Positions 7,835 through 16,345 of a DNA stretch of 64,000 nt are shown here, one piece after another. Every line of letters begins with the position of its first letter. The stretch's first letter is position 1. Position numbers and translations under genes: made by a program. This DNA comes from Frankiales bacterium. Its GTDB lineage: Bacteria > Actinomycetota > Actinomycetes > Mycobacteriales > Jatrophihabitantaceae. The stretch spans positions 124,001 through 188,000 of the forward strand of contig JAOPUZ010000048.1 in assembly GCA_025966315.1 (NCBI GenBank), in the 5' to 3' direction. The notes beneath the pieces were generated by a model. It was given only the letters and a program-made list of their open reading frames with translations. It was not told where the DNA came from and did no database searches.

Positions 7835-9640
7835 ATGCGGGGAAAGAACGAGTCAGCAAGGCCGGGCGAGGACCCTTCTGGGCTCGCGCGTGAATCCTTT
7901 ATGTCCGCCGCGGCAGAAACCGAGATCCACGTGCGCCGGATGATCTTGGCGTCCTGGCAGCGATCCCGGGATAGCGACGTGGACATCGACCGCATCCGGG
8001 TTCCCTATGTTCGCCACCCCGACCTCGAGGCACCGCTCTGCCGCAGCGCGGCGCCGATTCTGGACTCGCTCGGGGAGCAACTACAAGGCGAGTCGGTCTC
8101 GATCATCCTGACCGACCACGCCGGCATCGTGCTGGATCGTCGTACGTCTGGACCAGGGATGGCGACGGCCCTGGACCGCGTCTTACTCGCGCCCGGCTTC
8201 AGTTACGCCGAGGAATTCGCCGGCACGAACGGGATTGGCACCACCCTGAGCAGTGGACGAGCGACCCTGGTCGAGGGACGCGAGCATTACAACCACGAAC
8301 TGGGACTGTTCGCTTGCGCTGGAGCGCCGATCAAGCACCCGACGCGCGGACAGATCATCGGCTTGCTCGATCTCACGTCCTGGAACACCGCGCCCGGGGC
8401 AATGTTGAGCGCGTTGGCCACGGCTACGGCCCACCAGATCGAGCAAGAATTGCTCGCTCAGACCGGGATCAGGGAGCTGGCCCTCTTCTCCGAATACATC
8501 CGGGTCTGCCAGCAGTCCACGGCGCCGGTGCTAGCGCTCAACAACGACGTGATGATGTCGAACAATCAGTTCCGGCTGCTGCTTGACGCTCCCGAGCAGG
8601 AGTCGCTAACGGCGTACGCGATCGACACCATGCAGTCCGCGCAGCAGGAGATGATGCGGACGGTGGCGCTGCCCTCAGGCCGATCGGCGCATTTGCGATA
8701 CACCCCCGTCCGCTGCAGCAGCGGCTCGGCGGGCGGCGTGTTCCGGTTCCGGCTCGGGCAGGTCGACGGGCAGCTCCGTTCCAGTTCACCGGTGTCCGGA
8801 CGCTCGCCCGCGACGATCTCGTTGCCGGGCCTGGCCGGTGCTGGGGCCGTCTGGTCTCGTTGCGTGCACCAGGTCGATTCCCGTTACCGGGCCGGCGATT
8901 GGATCGCGCTGGAGGGCGAGCCGGGGACGGGAAAGCGATCCCTGTTGCGCGCAGTGCACCGGCTGTACCATCCCGCCGCGCACTTCCGCGTCCTGGAAAT
9001 CCCGCCGCCCGACGGATTCGGTGAGCTGGTCGCGGCCTTGCTCGAGGACGTCACTCGAACCGACGCCCTCATCGTGCTAGCCAACGCCGAGCGGCTGACC
9101 GAGGACCAGGCCACGACTCTGAGCGAGCTGCTGGCCGAGGCCGCGGCCGATCCGGATCAGCACGCGCGGATGGCCATCACCGTCAACTCGTCGGCGCCGA
9201 CATCGCTACGTACCGTCTTCCCTCGGACCATTGATGTGCCCCCGCTGCGACACCACATCGATGATCTCGGCGAACTCGTACGCTTCCTGTTGGAACGGAT
9301 GCCGGGCGGCGAGCGATTGACCTGTTCGCCTCAGGTTTTGGCGCAGTTGGCTCGGCTGAATTGGCCGGGCAACATCTCGCAGCTGCGCGGAGTCCTCCAG
9401 CACGTCGTTCAGCATCGGCGTTCGGGTGTGGTCCAAGTGGAAGATCTGCCGCCGGAATGTCGCAGCACCAGCCGACGGGTGCTGACCCCGATCGAAGCGC
9501 TGGAGCGCGACGCGATCGTCGATGCTTTGCGTGATGGCGGCGAGAGCCCGACCACGGCCGCCAAACGGCTGGGCATGTCCAGAGCCACGATGTACCGCAA
9601 GCTGCGGCAATACGAAATCTCCCTGCCGGTCACGCACTGA
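7835..9640 (+). CDS. mimR: GAF/AAA-like/Fis transcriptional regulator of the monooxygenase operon
   Basis: 601 residues, AcoR/MimR-like activator. A sensory GAF-type region spans about 60-200 (SIILTDHAGIVLDRR, FAGTNGIGTTL). The central AAA-like domain is at about 320-520 with Walker A GEPGTGKR. A C-terminal Fis helix-turn-helix follows at about 545-592 (TTAAKRLGMSRATMYRKLRQY). The sigma-54 contact loop GAFTGA is absent and the Walker B region (ALIVLANAERL) is degenerate, so it should work with an ordinary sigma factor, as such proteins do in actinobacteria lacking sigma-54. It is divergent from prmA, the arrangement seen for mimR. The inducing ligand is probably a pathway intermediate such as 2-propanol or acetone; that is inference. 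Confidence 0.85.
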   Translation: MRGKNESARPGEDPSGLARESFMSAAAETEIHVRRMILASWQRSRDSDVDIDRIRVPYVRHPDLEAPLCRSAAPILDSLGEQLQGESVSIILTDHAGIVLDRRTSGPGMATALDRVLLAPGFSYAEEFAGTNGIGTTLSSGRATLVEGREHYNHELGLFACAGAPIKHPTRGQIIGLLDLTSWNTAPGAMLSALATATAHQIEQELLAQTGIRELALFSEYIRVCQQSTAPVLALNNDVMMSNNQFRLLLDAPEQESLTAYAIDTMQSAQQEMMRTVALPSGRSAHLRYTPVRCSSGSAGGVFRFRLGQVDGQLRSSSPVSGRSPATISLPGLAGAGAVWSRCVHQVDSRYRAGDWIALEGEPGTGKRSLLRAVHRLYHPAAHFRVLEIPPPDGFGELVAALLEDVTRTDALIVLANAERLTEDQATTLSELLAEAAADPDQHARMAITVNSSAPTSLRTVFPRTIDVPPLRHHIDDLGELVRFLLERMPGGERLTCSPQVLAQLARLNWPGNISQLRGVLQHVVQHRRSGVVQVEDLPPECRSTSRRVLTPIEALERDAIVDALRDGGESPTTAAKRLGMSRATMYRKLRQYEISLPVTH

Positions 9641-9795
9641 GACCGCGGGGTGATCGCGGGCCCACGATGCGGTACCCGCGACGCCCGGCCAGCTTTCCTA
9701 GTTCGCGGCTGTCTCGGCGGCGATCGGTTCCGCTGGTGCGAGCACCTACGCGGGCATCTGCGCGAGTCAAGGCGGGAACTTTACGTGGCAAGCAA

Positions 9796-9823
9796 CCGGG
9801 CGCACAATGGCTTGTGCGCCCGG
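9796..9823 (+). terminator. Perfect 12-bp stem-loop, probable terminator of the regulator gene
   Basis: CCGGGCGCACAA at 9796-9807 pairs exactly with 9812-9823 around the 4-base loop TGGC. It lies 156 bases after the stop codon of the GAF/Fis regulator. No U-tract follows, as is common for actinobacterial terminators, so an RNA-processing role is possible instead. Confidence 0.5.
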
Positions 9824-9945
9824 AACGGCTCATCTGTTGTGGGACCGAACTGACCCCCGCGGGTCTCATCGCACGGGAACACGATTTGCGGTCGGCGACG
9901 ACGGACGGCGACATGGTCCTTGGCTACGAGTTCGCGCCGCTCGCC

Positions 9946-9981
9946 GAGGTAGTCGCCGGGTCTGAGGTAGTCGCCGGGTCT
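9946..9981. repeat. Two adjacent 18-bp direct repeats
   Basis: GAGGTAGTCGCCGGGTCT occurs at 9946-9963 and again, exact and head to tail, at 9964-9981. It lies 62 bases before the binding-protein start, in the likely promoter region. It may be a duplicated operator or a replication slippage product. Confidence 0.8.
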
Positions 9982-10043
9982 CTTGACGGCCGCATCCGCG
10001 GTCGCGGACTGCCTGAAGATGCACTCTTGTATGAGGGCACACG

Positions 10044-11036
10044 ATGATCGAGAACGCGCTCGAGCGGGCTCACACGCGCCGGCAGGTGCTGGCCGTCGGC
10101 TTTGCGGCATCCACGCTGTTGCTGGTCGGTTGTCGCTCCGCCGAGCACGACGCGGCGGGTTGGCGCTTCGTTGACGATCGGAAGCAGACGGTGACGTTGC
10201 GCCGTCGGCCGTCGCGCATCGTCGCGTACAGCACGGCAGCCGCTGCGCTTTTCCGCTGGGGCGTAACACCGGTTGGTGTGTTCGGCGACGATCCCGCCGC
10301 GGAACCGGCGCTCGCCGGATACCCATGGACCGAGTCGGAGCTGATCGGTTCGGTCTACGGCGAGATCGACGTCGCGAAGCTGCGGTCGGTGAAGGCGGAC
10401 TTGATCGTCTCGCGGTGGTACCCAACATCGGGGCGCTCGCTCGTCTTCGGCTTCAAGGACCCGGAGCAGCAGAAGGCGATCGGCGCGCAGGTACCGATCG
10501 TCGGGATTAACGGGCACACGATTGCGACCGAGCAGATCGATCGCTTCGCCGACCTTGTCCGCGCACTCGGCGTGAACACGGAATCGGGCGCGATCGCGTA
10601 CGCGCGTTCCGAGTTCGGTAAGGCTAAGGCGAAACTCTCCGCAGTCGCGAGACGCACGGAGAACCTGCGAATCATCGCCGTTTCCGGGGACCAGAACACT
10701 ATGTACGTCGCAAAGGTGGCCGACTCCGGAGACCTGAGTTTGTACGCGCAACTCGGTGTGCCGCTGGTTACCGCGAAAACCTCCGCGCCCTACTGGGACA
10801 GGGTGCCCTGGGAGCGCGCCAACCTGTACCCCGCCGACGGGATCCTCTACGACGCGCGCTCGCTCACGCTGCCGCTTTCGTCCGCGAAGGCGATCCCGAC
10901 GTTCGCGGCGCTGCCGGCGGTCCGGGCGAACCAGATCGGCAATTGGCGGGTGGATACGCCGCCGTCGTACCAGGCATATACGAGCGCGATGAACGAACTG
11001 GCGACGACGATAGGGGGCTGGCGAAGGGTCACTTGA
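10044..11036 (+). CDS. Periplasmic-binding-protein-like lipoprotein (FecB/BtuF type)
   Basis: 330 residues. The N-terminus has an RR pair and a lipobox (THTRR-type start then LLLVGC), so it is an exported lipoprotein, possibly through Tat. After it comes the FecB/BtuF pattern: RRPSRIVAYSTAAAALFRWG, GEIDVAKLRSVKADLIVSRW, EQIDRFADLVRALGV and a C-terminal ALPAVRANQIGNW. This family binds ferric siderophores, heme or cobalamin for an ABC importer. No permease or ATPase gene is nearby, so it is an orphan component whose transporter lies elsewhere, or it serves as a sensor subunit. The 77-base gap to a histidine kinase on the same strand makes the second idea worth noting. A GAGGG ribosome binding site precedes the ATG. 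Confidence 0.82.
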   Translation: MIENALERAHTRRQVLAVGFAASTLLLVGCRSAEHDAAGWRFVDDRKQTVTLRRRPSRIVAYSTAAAALFRWGVTPVGVFGDDPAAEPALAGYPWTESELIGSVYGEIDVAKLRSVKADLIVSRWYPTSGRSLVFGFKDPEQQKAIGAQVPIVGINGHTIATEQIDRFADLVRALGVNTESGAIAYARSEFGKAKAKLSAVARRTENLRIIAVSGDQNTMYVAKVADSGDLSLYAQLGVPLVTAKTSAPYWDRVPWERANLYPADGILYDARSLTLPLSSAKAIPTFAALPAVRANQIGNWRVDTPPSYQAYTSAMNELATTIGGWRRVT

Positions 11037-11113
11037 TCGCGCCGCTGCGCATCGATCCAGCCTGCGGTCGTGCGATTCGGGCGTGCCGAATCGAGAGAAG
11101 TGGAGGTTCGGTC

Positions 11114-13501
11114 TTGCGATCGCGACACATCGCAGCAGTGGCTGTCGTGCTTGGGATGACGATCGCGGGCTTCGTCCTGGCCCGCGTGGTTACCGAGCGC
11201 GAGGCGGAGCGCGATTCCGAACAGCGCGTCAAGGTCGCGGCCGCGCAGATTCACAGCCGTGTCGCGGAGGCGACCGCGCTGACGGAGAGCCTCCGCCGGT
11301 TCATGGTCGACGAAGGTGGCGCCGGGGTCACGAACGCCCAGTTCACCGCAGCCGCTTTGAGATGGCTCGGTCCGGCCAACCTCCCAACCGTTGCCTGGGC
11401 CGAGCAGGTTCAAGGCGCTGACCGCGCCGCGTACGAAAAGCGCGTCGGTCACTCCATCGTGCTGCCCGACGCACGGGGCACCGTCTCCCCGCCTCGCTCC
11501 ACCTATCTTCCCGCGACGCTGATCTCTGGATTCTCGCCCATGGACCGGCGCGGCGCCGACATCGGAGGTGAACCGGCAATCGGCACCGCACTGCAGCGAG
11601 CGATCTTTCCCGGTGGCGTGGGCGCCACGCCCGTCGCGACTCAGCTAGACGGGACCCACGGCCTCTTCCTGATCGCGCCGGCACCGAATCTGATCGACGG
11701 GGCACTCCGCCCCGGCGCGGTGGTGTTGTTCGTCCCGGAGGCGACGCTGCGCGCGTCGGCGAGCAACCCCGCGGGTTTGCGATTCGCGGCCGCCGACGGC
11801 TTGTCGCGAGACCGCGCCGACGCGAAGACCGTTCGCGAGGAGTTCCTGGTGGCGGGACAGCAGTTCGCCGTGGTCATGCCGGTGGAATCTGTGGAAGGGC
11901 CGGGCGCGATCTTGCCGTGGATCATCCTCGCGACCGGTCTCGTACTTGCCGCCTTCGCCAGTGCTCTCGGCGTCAACGCGGCCCGGCGAGCGCGGGCGCA
12001 ACGGGACTTCGACCGCATCTTTAACCTCTCCGCGGATCTCGCGACCGTCGCCAACTTCGACGGCTACTTCACGCGCGTCAACCCAGCCGCGGAACAGGTC
12101 CTGGGCTACACGGAGGAAGAACTGCTCGCACGGCCGTACCTCGACTTCGTCCATCCCCAAGACCGGGAAAGAACAGCCGCCGAGACTGCCGCTATAGGTA
12201 TCGGCAGGAGGACGCTTTCGTTCGAAAACCGCTATGCCCGCAAGGACGGTTCGTACCGGGTGTTCGAGTGGACCGCCACCGCGGTCCCCGAGGAGAGATT
12301 GATGTACTCGATGGCGCGCGACGTGACGGAGCGACGGATGGCCGAGGTTCGGGCCACCCGGCTGGCCCAGGAGCAGGCCGCGCTGCGGCGGGTCGCGACG
12401 CTCGTGGCGGCGAGGGAAACGCCGGACGAGATCTTTTCTGCCGTTAGCGAGGAAGTCGGGCGCCTATTTGGCTCGGAGCTGGCGTGTGTCGCCAGATTCG
12501 AGCCCGACGGCCGCGCCTCGGTGGTCGCTGCTGCATCGACGGGCTTGGAAGTTTCGACCGAAGGCCGCCGCGAGCTCGTCGACTGCATCGCGACGGAGGT
12601 GCTCCGAACCGGACTCTCCGCCCGACTAGAGGCGACGGAGCTCCGGTCCGTCCTCGAGCATGTTGTCGGGCAGCGGCAGCCAGACATCGCTTCAGTAGTT
12701 GCGTGCCCGATCGTGGTGGCGGGCCGGCTATGGGGAACGGTGAGCGTGTGGGCGCGGGAATCCCTGCCGCTCGATGCCGAGGACCGGCTCGAGAGTTTCA
12801 CCGAGCTCATCGCGACCGCGATCGGGAACGCCGAGACCAGATACGAGCTTGCTGCCTCGCGCAAACGGATCGTCGCGTCCTCGGACGAGACTCGTCGCCG
12901 GATCGAACGGGACCTGCACGACGGCGCGCAGCAGCGGTTGGTCACCCTCGCACTCGCCGCGCGCGCCGCCGCAGCCAGTGGTCCTCCCGAGCAGGGAGAT
13001 CTGCTAGCCGTCTTGGACCGAATCGCGACGGGAATGGTCGATGCTGCCGCGGAGCTGCAGGAGCTCTCACGCGGAATCCACCCGGCCATTGATTCGAGAG
13101 GTGGACTCGGCGCGGCGTTGAGGACGCTCGCGCGCCGCTCGGCGATTCCGGTCGAGCTCGACCTCGGCACGGACATCCGACTTCCGGAGCCGATCGAGGT
13201 CGCTGCCTATTTCGTTGCGTCGGAGGCGATGGCCAATACGGCGAAGCACGCGCACGCCTCTCGGATCGAGGTCGCGCTCGCAATGGTGAACAGCTCACTC
13301 GTGCTTTCGATCCGCGACGACGGCATCGGCGGGGCGGATCCAGCGGGGGGTTCGGGCCTCGTCGGCCTCGCCGACCGAGTAGAGGCTCTCGGAGGATCGG
13401 TAGAGGTGCGCAGTCGGCCGGCGCAGGGGACGCACATCACTGCAGAGCTGCCGCTCGAGACCGAGATGGCGACGAGCCGGGAGAAGCCGGACCGGATCTA
13501 G
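11114..13501 (+). CDS. Sensor histidine kinase: CHASE, PAS, GAF, HisKA_3, HATPase
   Basis: 795 residues from a TTG at 11114, chosen because GTGGAGG lies 8 bases upstream and a hydrophobic segment (IAAVAVVLGMTIAGFVLA) follows at once; longer in-frame starts read through non-conserved sequence. An extracellular CHASE-like sensor lies between the first membrane segment and a second at about 266-290 (ILPWIILATGLVLAAFASAL). Next come PAS/PAC (about 298-410), GAF (about 430-570), the HisKA_3 dimerisation box with the phosphoacceptor His near residue 600 (IERDLHDGAQQRL), and HATPase_c ending with DDGIGGADPAGGSGLVGLADR. This is the NarX/DesK-type kinase class, which normally pairs with a LuxR-type regulator. 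No response regulator is adjacent, so it is an orphan. Confidence 0.88.
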   Translation: MRSRHIAAVAVVLGMTIAGFVLARVVTEREAERDSEQRVKVAAAQIHSRVAEATALTESLRRFMVDEGGAGVTNAQFTAAALRWLGPANLPTVAWAEQVQGADRAAYEKRVGHSIVLPDARGTVSPPRSTYLPATLISGFSPMDRRGADIGGEPAIGTALQRAIFPGGVGATPVATQLDGTHGLFLIAPAPNLIDGALRPGAVVLFVPEATLRASASNPAGLRFAAADGLSRDRADAKTVREEFLVAGQQFAVVMPVESVEGPGAILPWIILATGLVLAAFASALGVNAARRARAQRDFDRIFNLSADLATVANFDGYFTRVNPAAEQVLGYTEEELLARPYLDFVHPQDRERTAAETAAIGIGRRTLSFENRYARKDGSYRVFEWTATAVPEERLMYSMARDVTERRMAEVRATRLAQEQAALRRVATLVAARETPDEIFSAVSEEVGRLFGSELACVARFEPDGRASVVAAASTGLEVSTEGRRELVDCIATEVLRTGLSARLEATELRSVLEHVVGQRQPDIASVVACPIVVAGRLWGTVSVWARESLPLDAEDRLESFTELIATAIGNAETRYELAASRKRIVASSDETRRRIERDLHDGAQQRLVTLALAARAAAASGPPEQGDLLAVLDRIATGMVDAAAELQELSRGIHPAIDSRGGLGAALRTLARRSAIPVELDLGTDIRLPEPIEVAAYFVASEAMANTAKHAHASRIEVALAMVNSSLVLSIRDDGIGGADPAGGSGLVGLADRVEALGGSVEVRSRPAQGTHITAELPLETEMATSREKPDRI

Positions 13502-13582
13502 CAGCGGTGGACGTCCCATAGATCAGCTCCGTCATCCATGAAAGATGACCAAAAGATGACCGATAGAGGGCCGAAATTGAAG

Positions 13583-13605
13583 AAGGCCCCGGATCGCGGG
13601 GCCTT
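13583..13605 (-). terminator. Terminator hairpin downstream of tRNA-Asn
   Basis: AAGGCCCC at 13583-13590 pairs with GGGGCCTT at 13598-13605 around a 7-base loop. It lies 3 bases beyond the tRNA 3' end on the minus strand, with a modestly T-rich stretch (TTCAATTT) after it. This is the expected place for tRNA transcription to end, and it may also stop the kinase transcript from the left. Confidence 0.75.
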
Positions 13606-13608
13606 CGG

Positions 13609-13681
13609 CTCCCCCATCTGGACTCGAACCAGAAACCCTTCGATTAACAGTCGAATGCTCTGCCAATTGAGCTATGGGGGA
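13609..13681 (-). tRNA. tRNA-Asn (anticodon GTT)
   Basis: A 73-base cloverleaf on the minus strand. The acceptor stem TCCCCCA/TGGGGGA is perfect (13675-13681 with 13610-13616). The D arm is GCTC...GAGC. The anticodon stem TTCGA/TCGAA encloses loop CTGTTAA, so the anticodon is GTT and reads AAC/AAU. The T arm is TCTGG-TTCGAGT-CCAGA. The discriminator is G and no CCA is encoded. It stands alone between the orphan kinase and the dnaG cluster. Confidence 0.97.
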
Positions 13682-13779
13682 CCACTGCTGTCACCTACGG
13701 CACCCGAGGGCCCAACAGGCAACGCGTAGAAGAATAACCCATTCGCCCGGCCAGCACGCACACGCGTCCGTCCGCGGGT

Positions 13780-14307
13780 TCAGCTCGCGGGCTGCGTCTC
13801 GCGAACCCGCTCCAGGTAGGCCCGCAGCGTGGCTCGCGCCGCCGGCGTATCGGGCGTCCCCACGTCGAGCCGGGCCGTCCACGTGACCCCATCGACCCCC
13901 GGAACCCGGCGCGCCACGAGCCGTCCGGGGCCTTCAGGCAGTTGCACCGGGTCTGTCCGCATAATGCTGTTCTCGACCCTGGCGCGCACCACGTTGGGCA
14001 GGTTTCGTGGCTCGGCCAGCTGCACCACCTGTTCGGGCAGATCCGTCACGACACCCGTCTCGTCTCGTTCGCCCTCGACCAGGGCCAGCCCGACCGTCGT
14101 CCAACTCGCCTTCACAACATCGGCCCAGCCGACCCGACGCCACGCCGCGCCATCGGCTGACTCGCCGACCAGCGGGATCCACAGGCCCAACTGGGTCGCG
14201 GCCGCCACCGACCCGGGAGTGTCCCCGATCGCCAGCAGCCGCTCAGTCGGATCCAGCAACGCCCGCAACGCGGCCGGCGGCCGGATCCGTCTCGACCAGA
14301 ATGCCAT
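13780..14307 (-). CDS. Conserved actinobacterial hypothetical protein next to dnaG
   Basis: 175 residues. I recognise no named domain. Visible features are a basic start (MAFWSRRIRPPAALRALLDP), a beta-rich middle (GDTPGSVAAATQLGLWIPL, ADVVKASWTTVGLALVEGE) and a C-terminal ATLRAYLERVRE helix. Neither a signal peptide nor a membrane segment is present. Its ATG abuts the dnaG stop (both at 14307), so it is co-transcribed and probably translationally coupled with primase. A short gene of this kind follows dnaG in many actinobacteria; I know of no assigned function. Confidence 0.72.
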   Translation of the reverse strand: MAFWSRRIRPPAALRALLDPTERLLAIGDTPGSVAAATQLGLWIPLVGESADGAAWRRVGWADVVKASWTTVGLALVEGERDETGVVTDLPEQVVQLAEPRNLPNVVRARVENSIMRTDPVQLPEGPGRLVARRVPGVDGVTWTARLDVGTPDTPAARATLRAYLERVRETQPAS

Positions 14308-16331
14308 TACGCTTCACCGCCGATCGCCAGGTCCCGCAGTTCACGATGCCGCCGCTCCAGCTCGAAGAGTTGCGCGAACTGGGCCGTGGCACCCTCATGA
14401 TCATCGACCGCGGTGAGGCGCTGGATACGCGCCTTCACCGAGGCGATCTCACGGGCCAGCACCTTCTCCGACAGCGACGTCACCATCGCCGACGCATACC
14501 GGCCCTGACGATCCGGCCGCTCGAACAGCGGCTCGACGGCCAGTCCGTTCACGGCGCCCCGTGCTTCGGATTCCGGGGGCAAGTGGGCCGAGACCGCGTC
14601 GACCCAGGCCGGCCCGGCCGTGGCACCGGTCGCTCCGCCGGCCCGGGCCACCGCCTCGCTCAACTGGCGATGCACCGCCATCAGGAACGCGTCCACCCCG
14701 AGTTCGTCGAATTCCTTGCCCACATCGCCCGGTAACTGCAGCGCGGCCTTGAGCACCTCGCGTTCCAGGGCCACGAGCTTGGGCGGGACCGGGGAAGCCA
14801 GCGGGGGTGCCGGCGGCAGATTCGCCGCTGGGTCACGGTAGTCGCCGGTGCGAGGCGAAGCGCCCGAATCCGGACGATCGGGGGCGGACCGCTCCGGACC
14901 CGGCGGCCGGTTGGGCGCGGGGCGAGCGGTTGACGATGAGGACGCTGCCGCCGACGTCCCGGACGAGGATCCCGACGCCGACCCGGACCGGCCAACGGCG
15001 CGGTCGTAGGAACGCACTCGCTGCACGATCGGGTTGGGATCGTCCAAGCCGACCAGACCGGCCAACTTGCTGGCAAAGCCGTCGTGCCGGGAACGGTCCT
15101 TGATTGCGGCGATCATCGGAATGGCACCGTCGATGGCCGCCGAACGCCCCTCGACCGTCTCGAGATCGTGGCGGGCCACCGTCGTCCGCAGCACGAACTC
15201 GACCAGCGGGATGGCCGAATCGACGAGCAGCCGCACCGCCTGGTCGCCCCCGGACTGCCGCAACTCGCAAGGATCCTTGCCGCCGGCCTCGATAGCTACA
15301 TACGTCTGAGCCATGAATCGTTGTTCGTCGGAGTACGCCCGCTCGGCCGCTTTCATGCCGGCCGCGTCGCCATCGAAGGTGAAGATGACCTTGCCGTTGA
15401 AGGTGTCCGAATCCATCAACAACCGCCGGATCACCCCGATGTGCTCGGTGCCGAACGCAGTGCCGCAGGTTGCGACGGCCGTCGTGACACCGGCCAGCTG
15501 GCAGGCCATGACGTCGGTATAACCCTCGACGACGACTACCTTTCGCTGCTTGGCAATCTCACGTTTGGCCGCGTCCATCCCGTACAGCAATTGGCTCTTC
15601 TTGTAGATCGGAGTCTCGGGAGTGTTGAGGTATTTCGCTTCGATCTTGTCGTCGTCGTGAATGCGTCGCGCGCCGAATCCGACCACGTCGCCACTGACGT
15701 CCTTGATCGGCCAGAGCAGTCGCCGGTGGAACCGATCGTTGAGGGTGCCGCGGGCCGAATCCTTGGACAACCCGGCCAGGATCAGCTCGTCCCGCCCGAA
15801 GCCCCGGCCCATCAGGTACTTGCTCAGCGCATCCCAGCCGGACGGGGCGTATCCGCACCCGAACCGGCTCGCGGCCTCGCCGTCGAAACCACGTTCGCGC
15901 AGAAAATCCCGGGCTGGGCGGGCATCGGCCGACGCCAACTGGTCGACGTAGAACGCCGCGGCCAAGGTGTGCGCCTCGATCAGTCGAGCGCGCTGCCCGG
16001 CCACCCGCGGGCCAGCCGTGCCACCCTCGGCGTAGCGCAGCTGGATACCCGCCGCTGCCGCCAGCCGCTCGACCGCTTCACTGAACGAAAGGTGCTCGAT
16101 CCGCTCGACGAACCGGATCACGTCACCACCGGCCCCGCAGCCGAAGCAATGGAACAGACCGCGCGCGGCCGACACCGACAGGGACGGGGATTTCTCGTCG
16201 TGGAAAGGGCAGATCCCCTTCAGGTTGCCGCCACCAGCGTTGCGCAGCTGCACGTGCTCGCCGATGACATCCTCGATGTTGGACTTCGCACGCACCTCGG
16301 CGATGTCCTCGTCACGAATCCGCCCGGCCAT
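14307..16331 (-). CDS. dnaG: DNA primase
   Basis: 674 residues. Synthesises RNA primers at the replication fork. The N-terminal CHC2 zinc-binding domain is visible as GICPFHDEKSPSLSVS followed by FHCFGCGAGGDVIRF. The catalytic core and Toprim motif (VVVVEGYTDVMACQLAGV, then TFDGDAAGMKAAERA) follow at about 260-330. A low-complexity linker rich in Ser, Ala and Pro (about 435-510) leads to the C-terminal DnaB-interacting helical region. Length is typical for actinobacteria. It follows dgt in the same direction after 14 bases. Confidence 0.97.
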   Translation of the reverse strand: MAGRIRDEDIAEVRAKSNIEDVIGEHVQLRNAGGGNLKGICPFHDEKSPSLSVSAARGLFHCFGCGAGGDVIRFVERIEHLSFSEAVERLAAAAGIQLRYAEGGTAGPRVAGQRARLIEAHTLAAAFYVDQLASADARPARDFLRERGFDGEAASRFGCGYAPSGWDALSKYLMGRGFGRDELILAGLSKDSARGTLNDRFHRRLLWPIKDVSGDVVGFGARRIHDDDKIEAKYLNTPETPIYKKSQLLYGMDAAKREIAKQRKVVVVEGYTDVMACQLAGVTTAVATCGTAFGTEHIGVIRRLLMDSDTFNGKVIFTFDGDAAGMKAAERAYSDEQRFMAQTYVAIEAGGKDPCELRQSGGDQAVRLLVDSAIPLVEFVLRTTVARHDLETVEGRSAAIDGAIPMIAAIKDRSRHDGFASKLAGLVGLDDPNPIVQRVRSYDRAVGRSGSASGSSSGTSAAASSSSTARPAPNRPPGPERSAPDRPDSGASPRTGDYRDPAANLPPAPPLASPVPPKLVALEREVLKAALQLPGDVGKEFDELGVDAFLMAVHRQLSEAVARAGGATGATAGPAWVDAVSAHLPPESEARGAVNGLAVEPLFERPDRQGRYASAMVTSLSEKVLAREIASVKARIQRLTAVDDHEGATAQFAQLFELERRHRELRDLAIGGEA

Positions 16332-16345
16332 GAGCCTCAGTCTAG

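Larger units (their letters stand above)
9641..10043. other. 403-bp gap without a convincing gene; holds a hairpin and direct repeats
   Basis: No open reading frame here shows family similarity or sensible codon use. Two structures stand out and are listed separately: a perfect 12-bp stem at 9796-9823 and two adjacent copies of an 18-bp repeat at 9946-9981. The right end must contain the promoter of the following lipoprotein gene. I see no riboswitch that I can name, although the next gene belongs to a family often under metal or cobalamin control. Confidence 0.6.

Noticed and set aside
9667..10047. 126-codon open frame before the binding lipoprotein
   Set aside because: It reads through the hairpin and the 18-bp repeats and is Arg-rich with no domain pattern.
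13609..13681. tRNA-Asn as an integration site for a genomic island on its left
   Set aside because: No integrase is present and I found no second copy of the tRNA 3' end between 7.6 and 13.6 kb.
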